Shown: piece after piece, positions 47,057-57,199 of the stretch | How the letters are laid out: the number at the start of each line of letters is the position of its first letter | Numbering within the stretch: position 1 is the first letter of the stretch | Origin: Gammaproteobacteria bacterium | GTDB taxonomy: Bacteria; Pseudomonadota; Gammaproteobacteria; JAADJB01 | Length of the DNA stretch: 62,370 nt | Assembly: GCA_013151035.1 (NCBI GenBank) | Contig: JAADJB010000030.1 | Span: 852-63,221 of the forward strand | Direction of reading: 5' to 3' | Position numbers and translations under genes: made by a program | The notes under the pieces: model-generated | Told to the model about the DNA's origin: nothing | Databases searched by the model: none | Seen by the model: the letters and a program-made list of their open reading frames with translations, nothing else

Positions 47057-50000
47057 TCAATCCTTCGGCAATTCACATACCTGTTTAATACTGTGTCTGC
47101 GCCAGATAAAATAGATTGCCGGCACCACCAGCAGGGTCAATATCACAGCACTTACCATACCGCCCACCATCGGTGCAGCAATACGACTCATCACTTCCGA
47201 ACCTGTTCCGGTACCATACAAAATAGGTAACAGACCAACGATAATGGCCGCTGCCGTCATCATCACCGGACGCACACGCATACCCGCACCATGTAACACG
47301 GCATGGCGCAGGGTTTCTTCCCGTGGAGCCACACCCTTGCTCTCACACTCATACAACATGTGACTATAAGCCTGGTTTAGATAGACCAGCATAATGACCC
47401 CAATCTCCACTGCCACCCCGGCCAGCGCAATAAAACCAACGCCCACAGCCACCGAGAAATTGAAGCCCTGTAGATACATCAACCAGATACTACCCACCAT
47501 CGCCAGTGGCAAGGTACCCATAATAATTCCGACCTCAACAACATTACGAAAGTTTATAAACAACAACACGATAATAATCGCCAGGGTCAATGGCACCACA
47601 TAGGTTAGTTTTTCCTTGGCACGCAACATATATTCATATTGCCCTGACCAACCAATGGAATAACCGGCAGGCAGCTCAAGCTGTTCATCAACAATCCGTT
47701 GCGCATTAACCACATAGCTACCGACATCCACATCTTCGATATCAATAAATGACCAGCCATTCAAACGTGCATTCTCACTCTTAATACCAGGGGGGCCATC
47801 CTCAATAAAGATATTCGCCACATCGCCCAGCGAGATACGTTGACCGTTCGGTGTTACCACTGGTAACAGAGACAGCTGCTCAGGTGAACTTCGATAGTCC
47901 TGTGGATAACGAATATTCACAGGATAACGCTCCAGCCCCTCAACCGTTTGCGTCACGTTCACACCACCAATCGCGGTCGCCACCACCTGTTGCACATCGG
48001 CAATATTCAGCCCATAACGTGCCGCCTTCTCGCGCTTGATATCCACCTTAATATAACGCCCACCGGCAACACGCTCAGAATAAACCGAGGCAGTACCAGG
48101 TACATCCTTGAGAATAACCTCCAGTTGCTCACCAATCTTCTGGATCTCAATTAACTCCGGCCCGGAAATCTTGATACCAACAGGCGTTTTGATACCCGTT
48201 GCCAACATATCAATACGGGTCTTGATCGGCATCACCCAGGCATTGGTGACACCCGGCAGTTTCACCAGTTGATCAAACTCTTTCTTCAAGCTCTCGGTGG
48301 TAACACCCTCACGCCACTGATCCTTCGGTTTTAACTGAATAAAGGTCTCGATCATGGTTAGAGGGGCAGGGTCAGTCGCTGTTTCTGCCCGTCCAACTTT
48401 ACCAAAGACAGTCTTTACCTCGGGCACCGTATAAATTAATTTATCCGTCTGCTGAAGTAACTCCCTCGCCTTACCCACCGAGATGCCCGGATAAGTCGTT
48501 GGCATATACATCAAATCACCCTCATCCAGTGGTGGAATAAATTCACTACCGATTTTATCCAATGGCCAGATCCCGACACCCAGAATCAGCACGGCTATCA
48601 ACAAGGTAACTTTGGGGAAATTCAATACCTTTTTTAATACCGGCATATAAACAGCGGTCAGCATGCGGTTAACCGGGTTCTTATGTTCGGGTAACACCTT
48701 GCCGCGAATAAAATACCCCATCAATACCGGCACCAGGGTAATTGCCAATGCAGCCGAAGCCGCCATAGCATAGGTCTTGGTGAAGGCGAGTGGTGCAAAC
48801 ATACGCCCTTCCTGTGCCTCCAGCGTAAACACGGGCACAAAACTAACAGTGATAATAAGCAGACTAAAGAATAGTGCCGGCCCCACCTCACTTGCCGATT
48901 CAGCCACAATCTGCCAACGGTTCTCTTTTGTGATCGGCGTTCGTTCCATGTGCTTGTGCATATTCTCGATCATCACAATAGCACCATCGATCATCGCGCC
49001 AATAGCAATCGCAATACCACCCAACGACATGATATTCGCATTCAGACCCTGCATATGCATGACCATAAAAGCAGTCAGGATACCCACCGGCAAACTGACA
49101 ATCGCCACTAGTGATGAACGCACATGGAATAAAAACACCATACAGACTAAGGCAACAACAGCAAATTCCTCCAGCAATTTATGCCACAGGTTTTCAACTG
49201 CGCGTTCAATCAGACCACTACGATCATAGACCGTCACCACTTCAACCCCATCAGGCAGACCCTTCTTGAGTTGTTCCAGCTTGGCCTTGACACCATCAAT
49301 GGTTTTTTGTGCATTCTCACCAAAACGCATCACCACAATGCCACCAACAACTTCACCTTCACCATTAAGCTCGGCAACACCGCGACGCATCTGTGGACCG
49401 ATACCAATATCCGCCACATCCTTTAACAATAAAGGGGTACCATTTTGATTCACACCCAGAGGGATATTTCCCAAATCCTCCTTATTTTGCAGATAGCCAC
49501 TGGCACGCACCATATATTCGGCTTCCGCCATTTCAACCACTGAGGCACCAATCTCCTGATTACCGCGCTTGATTGCCGTCTGTATATGCGACAAAGGGAT
49601 ACCAAAGGCTCTTAGCTTGTCCGGGTTTATCTTGACCTGATATTGCTTGACCATACCGCCCAGAGCCGATACCTCGGATACACCTGGAACCGTTTGTAGC
49701 TCATATTTCAGGAACCAATCCTGCAAACTACGCAATTGGCTAATATCATTCTGACCCGTCTTATCAACCAATGCATACAGATACACCCAACCGACACCCG
49801 TTGCATCCGGGCCTAGTTGCGGTCTGGCATTAGCGGGCAAATCCGGTGCGACCTGACTGAGATATTCCAGCACACGACTTCGTGCCCAATAAAGATCAGT
49901 CTGTTCATCGAAGATGATATAGACATAGGAATCACCAAAGAAGGAATAACCACGCACTGTGACTGCACCAGGCACCGATAACATTGCTGTGGTCAACGGA

Positions 50001-50200
50001 TAGGTCACCTGATCCTCGACCACCTGAGGGGCCTGCCCCGGATAGGTTGTCTTAATAATCACCTGCACATCGGATAAATCCGGCAGTGCATCAACCGGGG
50101 TGTTTTTTAATGAAAACAGTCCCAGACCAACCAGGATCGCCGTTGCCAACAAGACAAAGAAGCGATTATTTACCGACCAATGAATAATAGAAGTAATCAT
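47057..50200 (-). CDS. cusA: CusA-type heavy-metal efflux RND pump
   Basis: 1047 residues, full length. Inner-membrane proton-driven pump exporting Cu(I)/Ag(I) through CusBC. Copper-type signatures include DLMYMPTTYPGIS, APLTMIETFIQLKPKDQWR and MPIKTRIDMLATGIKTPVG, whose methionines form the metal relay. The transmembrane proton site (IAIGAMIDGAIVMIENMHKH) is present. It is encoded 11 bp behind cusB. Confidence 0.95.
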   Translation of the reverse strand: MITSIIHWSVNNRFFVLLATAILVGLGLFSLKNTPVDALPDLSDVQVIIKTTYPGQAPQVVEDQVTYPLTTAMLSVPGAVTVRGYSFFGDSYVYIIFDEQTDLYWARSRVLEYLSQVAPDLPANARPQLGPDATGVGWVYLYALVDKTGQNDISQLRSLQDWFLKYELQTVPGVSEVSALGGMVKQYQVKINPDKLRAFGIPLSHIQTAIKRGNQEIGASVVEMAEAEYMVRASGYLQNKEDLGNIPLGVNQNGTPLLLKDVADIGIGPQMRRGVAELNGEGEVVGGIVVMRFGENAQKTIDGVKAKLEQLKKGLPDGVEVVTVYDRSGLIERAVENLWHKLLEEFAVVALVCMVFLFHVRSSLVAIVSLPVGILTAFMVMHMQGLNANIMSLGGIAIAIGAMIDGAIVMIENMHKHMERTPITKENRWQIVAESASEVGPALFFSLLIITVSFVPVFTLEAQEGRMFAPLAFTKTYAMAASAALAITLVPVLMGYFIRGKVLPEHKNPVNRMLTAVYMPVLKKVLNFPKVTLLIAVLILGVGIWPLDKIGSEFIPPLDEGDLMYMPTTYPGISVGKARELLQQTDKLIYTVPEVKTVFGKVGRAETATDPAPLTMIETFIQLKPKDQWREGVTTESLKKEFDQLVKLPGVTNAWVMPIKTRIDMLATGIKTPVGIKISGPELIEIQKIGEQLEVILKDVPGTASVYSERVAGGRYIKVDIKREKAARYGLNIADVQQVVATAIGGVNVTQTVEGLERYPVNIRYPQDYRSSPEQLSLLPVVTPNGQRISLGDVANIFIEDGPPGIKSENARLNGWSFIDIEDVDVGSYVVNAQRIVDEQLELPAGYSIGWSGQYEYMLRAKEKLTYVVPLTLAIIIVLLFINFRNVVEVGIIMGTLPLAMVGSIWLMYLQGFNFSVAVGVGFIALAGVAVEIGVIMLVYLNQAYSHMLYECESKGVAPREETLRHAVLHGAGMRVRPVMMTAAAIIVGLLPILYGTGTGSEVMSRIAAPMVGGMVSAVILTLLVVPAIYFIWRRHSIKQVCELPKD

Positions 50201-50211
50201 ATTGCCAACCC

Positions 50212-51930
50212 CTATTGATTATTCGACTGGATATCAGTCACAACAAATTCACCATCTGTAATCTGGAAGGTAAACTGGATCTTCATCCCCTCACTCAGCG
50301 TTGACATATCCACCTCATCACTAACGATAAAGTTCATCGTTGCCGCTCCCTTGTTCCATTTTTCAATCGGACCACGACTGATATTCAACATACGATGTCC
50401 CACCATAATGCTATTGATAACACCGTTGGTTGTTGCCGTATTGTTATCACCCGCACTACGCACATCGATGACCTCGAAGTTACCTTCATCTGTTTTACTG
50501 ATCTTGATATCCAGCGTCATGCCTTTTTTCAAGCGCGTAAAATCAACCGCCTCAGAGACAATAAAATCCATCGTCATTGAAGGCCAATCCCATGCCGTAA
50601 TAGCCTGGTGTGAAACATTCAACATTCTATGACCCGCCATCAGACTATTAATCGTTGCCTCGACCCAAACGGAAGTTGCCATTCCGGCATCTTCATCATC
50701 ATTATTCATACGCTTAAAGTCAGAGGTCTTGCTGGATTCAGAATCAAGCAGGAATTGTGCCGATGACACCACTTTCTCACCTTCGTCGATACCCGATATA
50801 ATCTCGGCTGAGTCCTCATCAAACCGACCCACTTCAACCTTGATCGACTTGAAATGTCCTTTACCAAGTGCCAGCACAACACGATCATTACTACCCGTAC
50901 GAATCACAGCCTCACGCGGGATTAGCAGGGTATCATCCGCACTACGCGCGTGAATCACCACCTGTGCAAACATATTAGGTTTCAGCTCTTCGGCTTTATT
51001 ATCAAACCGCAAACGAACCTTGAGTGTGCGTGTTTTGGCATCCAGGGTTGGATAGATATAATCCACCTTGCCTTCCCACTTTCTTCCCGGTAGAAAACCC
51101 AGCGACATGGTAACCAGTGAACCCTCAGCAACCAGAAATGCCTGACGTTCAAACACCTCAGCCTCTACCCAGACCTGATCCAATGCACCAATCGACATAA
51201 TAGTCGTCCCCGGCTGCACGAAGAATCCTTCACGAATATTCAAGTTGTCCACCACCCCACTTTGTGGCGCAAAAAAGGTAATCGTTTGTTTAACCTTTTT
51301 TGTCCTCTTGAGTTGATTAATGGCCACCTGTGGGATCTGTAATGCCTTGAGTCGATCAACCGCCGCCTGTATCAGACGCTGGTTTTTTCGATCCATGGCA
51401 AACACCAATTCTTCCTGTGCATTCACCAACTCAGGTGAATAGATCTCATAAAGTGGCTCCCCTTTCTCCACTGGATCACCTGATGCCTTAATATACAGCT
51501 TTTCAATCCAGCCCTTCACCCTGGGATGAATATGAACCAGTTGATCCTCGTCATACTGCACATAACCCACTGTTTTGATCTCAGAATGCAAGGTACCGTA
51601 TTTTGCCACTGCTGTGCGCACACCCAGATTATTAACCACATCAGGAGAGATTCTGATCGTGCCCGGCCCTTCATCCACTCCAGTATTCGCCTCTTCATAA
51701 AAGGGAATTAGATCCATTCCCATAGGCGACTTCCCTGGTTTATCCCGTTTGTAGTTGGGATCCATCGGGGCAACCCAATACAGTGGTTTTTTCTCAGCCG
51801 TTGCAGCGCCCTGGCTCGATGAGTCTCCAGCAGGTTGAAACCAGACAGAAAAAATACCCACAGTAACAACCGCACCCAAAATCACTCCGGTGATCAACAC
51901 ACCTGTTGAACCTTTATTATCACTCATCAT
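50212..51930 (-). CDS. cusB: CusB-type periplasmic adaptor fused to two CusF-like domains
   Basis: 572 residues. A membrane anchor (~10-32) precedes a heavy-metal-binding motif YWVAPMDPNYKRDKPGKSPM. Lipoyl, hairpin and beta-barrel domains of an efflux adaptor follow to ~400. Then come two CusF-like domains. The first (~425-490) keeps the Cu ligands: HQAITAWDWPSMTMDF with His, Trp and two Met. The second (~505-570) reads RGPIEKWNKGAATMNF and has lost the His and one Met. ATGA-type overlap with cusC. Confidence 0.93.
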   Translation of the reverse strand: MMSDNKGSTGVLITGVILGAVVTVGIFSVWFQPAGDSSSQGAATAEKKPLYWVAPMDPNYKRDKPGKSPMGMDLIPFYEEANTGVDEGPGTIRISPDVVNNLGVRTAVAKYGTLHSEIKTVGYVQYDEDQLVHIHPRVKGWIEKLYIKASGDPVEKGEPLYEIYSPELVNAQEELVFAMDRKNQRLIQAAVDRLKALQIPQVAINQLKRTKKVKQTITFFAPQSGVVDNLNIREGFFVQPGTTIMSIGALDQVWVEAEVFERQAFLVAEGSLVTMSLGFLPGRKWEGKVDYIYPTLDAKTRTLKVRLRFDNKAEELKPNMFAQVVIHARSADDTLLIPREAVIRTGSNDRVVLALGKGHFKSIKVEVGRFDEDSAEIISGIDEGEKVVSSAQFLLDSESSKTSDFKRMNNDDEDAGMATSVWVEATINSLMAGHRMLNVSHQAITAWDWPSMTMDFIVSEAVDFTRLKKGMTLDIKISKTDEGNFEVIDVRSAGDNNTATTNGVINSIMVGHRMLNISRGPIEKWNKGAATMNFIVSDEVDMSTLSEGMKIQFTFQITDGEFVVTDIQSNNQ

Positions 51931-53321
51931 TTATCTCCCATACGATGATCATCGGCAGTAACCGCATCGACACTTGTCTCAAAAAAATAATTTAACTGAA
52001 TAATCGCCCTTTGCCTTTCCACATTGATAATCAACTCATCAATCTCGGCATTCAACTCGGCAATACGCGCACGCACGACCTCGGAAAAATCACCATCATC
52101 ATTGGTATAAGCCGTCAGAGAAGCATCGGCTTGCTCATGCATTTGTGGTAACAACCGTCCCTGATAAAGAGTTTTACGCTCATTCAAACGCTGCAACTTA
52201 GCCCTGCTGGTTTCAAATGATGCCATTAATTTTCTTAACAACAACCATTCCTCGGTCTTCACTGCCTCGGTGCGGGACACCGCAGACTGAAGTTGCTTAT
52301 CCTGACGTTTAGCAGTAAAGACAGGCAGATCAAAACTCACGCCTAACGAGAAAAGATCGGCACGATTATTCCCGACCGGGGTATCCGAGCGATAACCATA
52401 TCCAGCATTAAGTCCCCACGCTGGCTTATACTTTTGTCGAGCCAGTTCAATCCCGGCGCGACTTGCCTTGATCTTCTGCTTCAAGGTCATTACCGCCGGG
52501 TGGCGGGAGAAATAACCTAATAACACAGACGGATCAACCGTTGTTGTGGTGGTATACAACTGAGGGTTCAATAAACCGGTATCCGGCAACTGCCGACTGA
52601 GGGAAAAACCGGATGACAACAAGAATTGTCCTATCCCTGTGTTTTTTGAATATTGATCAACAAAGGAATCACTCAGCCACTCGGAGAGCCGCTGCAATGA
52701 CATTTCCTGGTGCTGATGCAGCACGGTCAAGCGATCATCCAGACGCGTCAATTCCAGTTGTGCCCGCACTATATCCTGCTGTCGAGTGCGACCCAGAGCC
52801 GAAGAATAACTGGCCTGGGCAACATCCGCCAACTGCTCAAATAAGTCCCTGTTCTTATCGATCAGTGCGATGCTTTCCTGTGCCTTGTAAGCATCCAGCC
52901 AAAGCTGACTGACAGTAACCACTATCCTGGCCTTACGATTCTCACGTTGATACGGATATTGTGTACCCATTAACTGTAGTTGTTGCTGACGGATCGACAG
53001 ACTATCACCACGCGGGAACATCTGGGAAATGCCCACCTTGAACTGGGTCATTCCCTCCTGATCAAAATTGAAGGTATCCATTGGCAGGTTAGCCATGCCA
53101 ATCGACATCTTTGGATCAGGCAAGGTGCCAGCAGAAATACTCAATGCATCCACTGCATCCTGTGAATGCTGATTGCCGACCAACCAAGGGTCATTTAACT
53201 GTGCAGCGTTGACTGCCGCATCAAGATTTAACACCCAACGATTACCCTGTGTCGATTCATCCGCATATAGCGAAGAGACACTGATTGCCAGAACACCTGA
53301 CAGTAACACTGCTCGTATCAT
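51927..53321 (-). CDS. cusC: TolC-family outer membrane efflux protein (CusC/CzcC-like)
   Basis: 464 residues with signal peptide. Two outer-membrane-efflux repeats rich in long helices (LARQKYKPAWGLNAGYGYRS and MSIGMANLPMD). It forms the exit duct for CusAB. The start codon directly abuts the upstream DUF411 gene and its 3' end overlaps cusB. Confidence 0.92.
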   Translation of the reverse strand: MIRAVLLSGVLAISVSSLYADESTQGNRWVLNLDAAVNAAQLNDPWLVGNQHSQDAVDALSISAGTLPDPKMSIGMANLPMDTFNFDQEGMTQFKVGISQMFPRGDSLSIRQQQLQLMGTQYPYQRENRKARIVVTVSQLWLDAYKAQESIALIDKNRDLFEQLADVAQASYSSALGRTRQQDIVRAQLELTRLDDRLTVLHQHQEMSLQRLSEWLSDSFVDQYSKNTGIGQFLLSSGFSLSRQLPDTGLLNPQLYTTTTTVDPSVLLGYFSRHPAVMTLKQKIKASRAGIELARQKYKPAWGLNAGYGYRSDTPVGNNRADLFSLGVSFDLPVFTAKRQDKQLQSAVSRTEAVKTEEWLLLRKLMASFETSRAKLQRLNERKTLYQGRLLPQMHEQADASLTAYTNDDGDFSEVVRARIAELNAEIDELIINVERQRAIIQLNYFFETSVDAVTADDHRMGDK

Positions 53322-53845
53322 TAGTATTGCTCCTCTTGAGTATCAATATGGGCATATCTGGCAACCGTGCCATCTGCCTTTAACATCAGCACATCATACG
53401 GCATAAACTTTTTCCCGACTTCCATGCCCGGGCTACCCACAGGCATCGCCGGTACCGTCAAGCCAATCGCACCCGCAGGCTTTTCAGCCAGAAATTGTTG
53501 CACGATACGCGCCGGGATATGACCTTCAAACACATACCCTGTCTCTGAAACAGCGGTATGACAAGACTGATAGTAAGCCGGCACACCCTTCTCTCGTTTT
53601 AACGCCGACAGGTCCTCCAGATTATGTGCAATCACCTGATAACCATTCGTTTCCATATGTGTAATCCATTTACCACAACAGCCACAAGAAGCCCTTTTAT
53701 AGACCTCCAGCACGGGTGACTTATCAGCTTGCGGGGCAATCACTTGTTGTTGCTGACGGCCATCATCATTTTCACTCGCGCAGGCAAGCGTAGACAAAGC
53801 CATAACAGCTATCAATAGATTCTTGGTAAGGTATTGCTTGAACAT
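53321..53845 (-). CDS. DUF411 metal-binding protein
   Basis: 174 residues. The signal peptide ends in ALSTLAC, possibly a lipobox. DUF411 signatures are VYKRASCGCCGKWITHMETN, CHTAVSETGYVFEGHIPA and GLTVPAMPVGSPGME. Such proteins sit in copper-resistance clusters and may bind copper via the CGCC motif. First gene of the cusCBA operon or second after the CopL-like gene. Confidence 0.9.
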   Translation of the reverse strand: MFKQYLTKNLLIAVMALSTLACASENDDGRQQQQVIAPQADKSPVLEVYKRASCGCCGKWITHMETNGYQVIAHNLEDLSALKREKGVPAYYQSCHTAVSETGYVFEGHIPARIVQQFLAEKPAGAIGLTVPAMPVGSPGMEVGKKFMPYDVLMLKADGTVARYAHIDTQEEQY

Positions 53846-53947
53846 AATTATCTCTCATTAACCTGTTTAAAAAAACAAGTATACTACGTGATTAATATCA
53901 GCCTGGATTGAGCGATAAGCGCAAACAGCAGACAGAACTATCTTGTA

Positions 53948-54322
53948 TCAAGCAGTAATCGGAGGACGGTAGAGAGAGATGGGGAATTGGCTAATCGTTA
54001 ATGATCGAGCCGGAGAAACTATCTGAAAGGAGACCGTAACAACATCATTGGAATGAATCACATTGGGCAACATCGCTGATACGCAACCATTCATTGGACA
54101 ATGACATTCTTGTTTACAACAATCGGCAGTCGCCGTTGTCATATCAACCATGCCATGAGAGGTATGATTCATCATACTCATACCCACGTAGGTCGAATCA
54201 TTCTGAACAGTGGCCGGAGCCTCCATCATCGGGGCAGGAATAACCGCAGCCGCTATTGCCTGACTAATAAAGCCCAGCAACATCAGCATTACAATTAAAA
54301 ATCTGCTTCTACCCAATGACAT
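53948..54322 (-). CDS. CopL-like small metal-binding protein
   Basis: 124 residues with signal peptide (IVMLMLLGFISQAIAAA). Met/His-rich centre (MSMMNHTSHGMVDM) and a Cys cluster CCKQECHCPMNGC. It resembles the short copper-induced proteins found upstream of cop operons, at low identity. It is divergent from the ATPase gene across a 161-bp AT-rich gap that must hold both promoters. Confidence 0.65.
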   Translation of the reverse strand: MSLGRSRFLIVMLMLLGFISQAIAAAVIPAPMMEAPATVQNDSTYVGMSMMNHTSHGMVDMTTATADCCKQECHCPMNGCVSAMLPNVIHSNDVVTVSFQIVSPARSLTISQFPISLYRPPITA

Positions 54323-54483
54323 TAATTAAAAAACCTGTCGTGAATGATAAAATGTAGGATACAGCTAAATCAAAAAAGTTCAATATAAAAATTTATTCCC
54401 AAAAACATACAGGCAAGCTGATTCGGTATGCTATATTAAATTTATAATTATCCCAGAGGTTCCATAATTTAAGGAGGCAGGAC

Positions 54484-57081
54484 ATGTCAACTGATCCAGT
54501 GTGCGGTATGCAGGTAACGGATGAGAAGCAGTACCATACCGATTATGCGAATAAAACCTATCACTTTTGTAGTGAACACTGTCAGCATAAATTTGAAGCT
54601 GCCCCCGACGAATATGTAAAAACCGCCTCACTAAAAGACCCGGTATGCGGCATGGATATTACCGAAGACGCGGAAAACCACACCGAATACGAGGGAAAGA
54701 CCTGGTATTTTTGTAGTGAGGGTTGCCTAGGCAAGTTCAAGGCAGCACCACAGCAATACACGCCAACCGAAACAGCCAGCGATGACGAACATAGCTGCTG
54801 TCATGGGCATTCGCATGATGCTCCCCCCGCATCTACCGACACCCCAGCCGATACTGGCGCAACTTATACCTGTCCCATGCACCCTGAGGTTGAACAACAA
54901 GGTCCCGGCGCATGTCCCAAGTGTGGCATGGCACTGGAGCTAAAGGATATCCCACTTTCCAATACAGAAACAAAATACACCTGCCCCATGCATCCCGAAG
55001 TGATTCAGGATCATCCCGGCAGTTGCCCCAAGTGCGGCATGGCACTGGAGGCAATGACTGTCGAAGCTGAAGAAGACACCAGCGAACTGGATTACATGAG
55101 TAAACGTTTTTGGATCAGCGCCGCACTGGCTATCCCGGTATTATTCAGTGCCATGGCCGCTGAGTTCTGGCCGCAGAGCATGGCGGAAATAATCGACCCC
55201 AGCCTGCGCCAATGGCTAGAGATGATTGTATCAACACCAGTAATTATCTGGGGTGGCTGGGTATTCTATGTACGCGCCGTACAATCGGTTATCACACGCA
55301 ACCTGAATATGTTTACCCTCATCGGGCTTGGTGTCTCGGTGGCCTACACCTATAGTATTATCGCTACTATCTTTCCCGAGGTATTCCCGCCAGCGGTATT
55401 TAATGATGTTGGCGTTGTGCCGGTTTATTTCGAAGCAGCAGCCGTCATCACTGCATTGATATTACTGGGACAGGTGCTGGAACTACGCGCACGTAGCCAG
55501 ACCAATGCCGCCATCAAATTATTATTGGGGCTAGCGCCTAAAACGGCACGGATCGTACGTGAAGATGGTAGCGAAGAAGATATCCCCATGGAACATGTAC
55601 AGGTCGGTGATACGCTACGAATTCGTCCGGGTGAAAAGGTTCCAGTGGATGGCTCGGTCATCGAAGGTGAAAGTAATGTCGATGAGTCCATGGTCACTGG
55701 CGAGCCCATACCCGTAGCAAAGACAACGGGCGAACGCCTGATTGGGGCAACCGTTAATGGTACCGGTGGTCTGTTAATGCGCGCCGAAAAAGTGGGCGCA
55801 GATACTTTGTTATCACAGATCGTTAAAATGGTAGCTGATGCCCAGCGTTCACGCGCACCCATTCAGCGATTAGTCGATACTGTAGCCGGTTACTTTGTAC
55901 CTGTCGTAGTCGTGGTTGCCATCATCACCTTCTTTGTCTGGGCTTTATGGGGGCCCGAACCCGCTATCGCCTATGCGGTCATTAATGCTGTTGCGGTATT
56001 AATCATCGCTTGCCCTTGTGCGTTAGGGCTGGCAACCCCCATGTCCATCATGGTGGGTACCGGCAAGGGTGCCATGATGGGTGTGTTGTTCAAGAATGCC
56101 GAGGCCCTGGAGGTACTGAGAAAAGTCGACACCCTGGTGGTAGATAAAACCGGTACGCTAACCGAAGGAAAACCAAAACTGGTCGCCGTAAACCCTGTCG
56201 ACGGTTTCACCGAAGATGAATCGCTACAACTTATTGCCAGTCTGGAACGTGCCAGCGAACACCCCCTGGCAGAGGCCATTGTACAAGGTGCCGAGGAACG
56301 TCAACTGAAACTGGTGAAGGCCGAAAACTTTCAGTCTATCACCGGCAAAGGTGTTACCGGTGATGTCGATGGGCGTAGCGTCGCCATGGGTAATATCAAG
56401 TTACTGGAAGACCTGGGTATCGATGCCGGTAATCTGCCACAACAGGCCGACACACAACGCGCTGATGGTCAGACGGTGATGTTTTTCACTATTGATGGCA
56501 AGGCCGCTGGTCTGATCGGTGTCGCCGATCCGGTCAAAGAGACCACCCCCGAGGCCATTCGCGACTTGCATGCAGCGGGTATCAAGGTTGTCATGCTCAC
56601 CGGTGACAGTCGCAAAACAGCCGAAGCGGTAGCCGCCAAATTAAATATCGATCAGGTTCAGGCCGAAGTCTTGCCCGATCAAAAGGCTGCCGTGGTCAAG
56701 CAACTTCAGGACGAGGGTCACATTGTCGCCATGGCCGGTGACGGTATCAATGATGCTCCCGCTCTGGCACAAGCTCATGTCGGTGTTGCTATGGGTACTG
56801 GTACTGATGTTGCTATGGAAAGTGCCGGAGTCACGTTAATCAAGGGTGATCTACGGGGTATCGTGCGGGCGCGGCGTTTATCACAGGCCACCATGCGCAA
56901 CATCCGTCAGAACCTGTTCTTCGCCTTCATCTATAACGCCGCTGGAGTGCCGATAGCTGCCGGGATACTCTACCCTGTATTTGGCATCCTGCTATCACCT
57001 ATTATTGCTGCAGCAGCCATGAGCTTCAGTTCGGTGTCTGTTATTACTAATGCACTGCGATTGAGGAATGTTAAATTGTAG
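54484..57081 (+). CDS. copA: Copper-translocating P1B-type ATPase
   Basis: 865 residues, ATG preceded by AAGGAGGCAGG. Two YHS domains (1-~45, ~50-95; DPVCGM…HFCSEHC), a Cys/His patch, then two heavy-metal-binding domains ([20 protein letters not shown] and its repeat). The ATPase core follows, with TGE, the membrane CPC site in [13 protein letters not shown], phosphorylation DKTGTLT, HP in SEHPLAEAI and [10 protein letters not shown]. It lacks HMA domains. It exports Cu(I) from the cytoplasm. Confidence 0.95.
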   Translation: MSTDPVCGMQVTDEKQYHTDYANKTYHFCSEHCQHKFEAAPDEYVKTASLKDPVCGMDITEDAENHTEYEGKTWYFCSEGCLGKFKAAPQQYTPTETASDDEHSCCHGHSHDAPPASTDTPADTGATYTCPMHPEVEQQGPGACPKCGMALELKDIPLSNTETKYTCPMHPEVIQDHPGSCPKCGMALEAMTVEAEEDTSELDYMSKRFWISAALAIPVLFSAMAAEFWPQSMAEIIDPSLRQWLEMIVSTPVIIWGGWVFYVRAVQSVITRNLNMFTLIGLGVSVAYTYSIIATIFPEVFPPAVFNDVGVVPVYFEAAAVITALILLGQVLELRARSQTNAAIKLLLGLAPKTARIVREDGSEEDIPMEHVQVGDTLRIRPGEKVPVDGSVIEGESNVDESMVTGEPIPVAKTTGERLIGATVNGTGGLLMRAEKVGADTLLSQIVKMVADAQRSRAPIQRLVDTVAGYFVPVVVVVAIITFFVWALWGPEPAIAYAVINAVAVLIIACPCALGLATPMSIMVGTGKGAMMGVLFKNAEALEVLRKVDTLVVDKTGTLTEGKPKLVAVNPVDGFTEDESLQLIASLERASEHPLAEAIVQGAEERQLKLVKAENFQSITGKGVTGDVDGRSVAMGNIKLLEDLGIDAGNLPQQADTQRADGQTVMFFTIDGKAAGLIGVADPVKETTPEAIRDLHAAGIKVVMLTGDSRKTAEAVAAKLNIDQVQAEVLPDQKAAVVKQLQDEGHIVAMAGDGINDAPALAQAHVGVAMGTGTDVAMESAGVTLIKGDLRGIVRARRLSQATMRNIRQNLFFAFIYNAAGVPIAAGILYPVFGILLSPIIAAAAMSFSSVSVITNALRLRNVKL

Positions 57082-57090
57082 ATCGTTTCT

Positions 57091-57143
57091 GGTGCGCAGT
57101 GCGCACCCTACCGGAGATTATAGGTAAGGTGCGTACCACGCAC
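57091..57143. repeat. REP/BIME-like pair
   Basis: GGTGCGCAGTGCGCACCCTACC faces GGTGCGTACCACGCACC. A third, degenerate copy (TGATGTACAGTGCTCACCCTAC) at ~57167-57188 lies just beyond and contains a spurious ATG at 57170. Confidence 0.85.
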
Positions 57144-57199
57144 CATTAAAAAATCGGCGCTGGTTTCTGATGTACAGTGCTCACCCTACATGGAAGCTT

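Noticed and set aside
54323-54483. CueR-type operator between the CopL-like gene and copA
   Set aside because: The gap is AT-rich with possible -10 boxes (TATGCTATAT), but I could not find a convincing CueR dyad with 19-bp promoter spacing.
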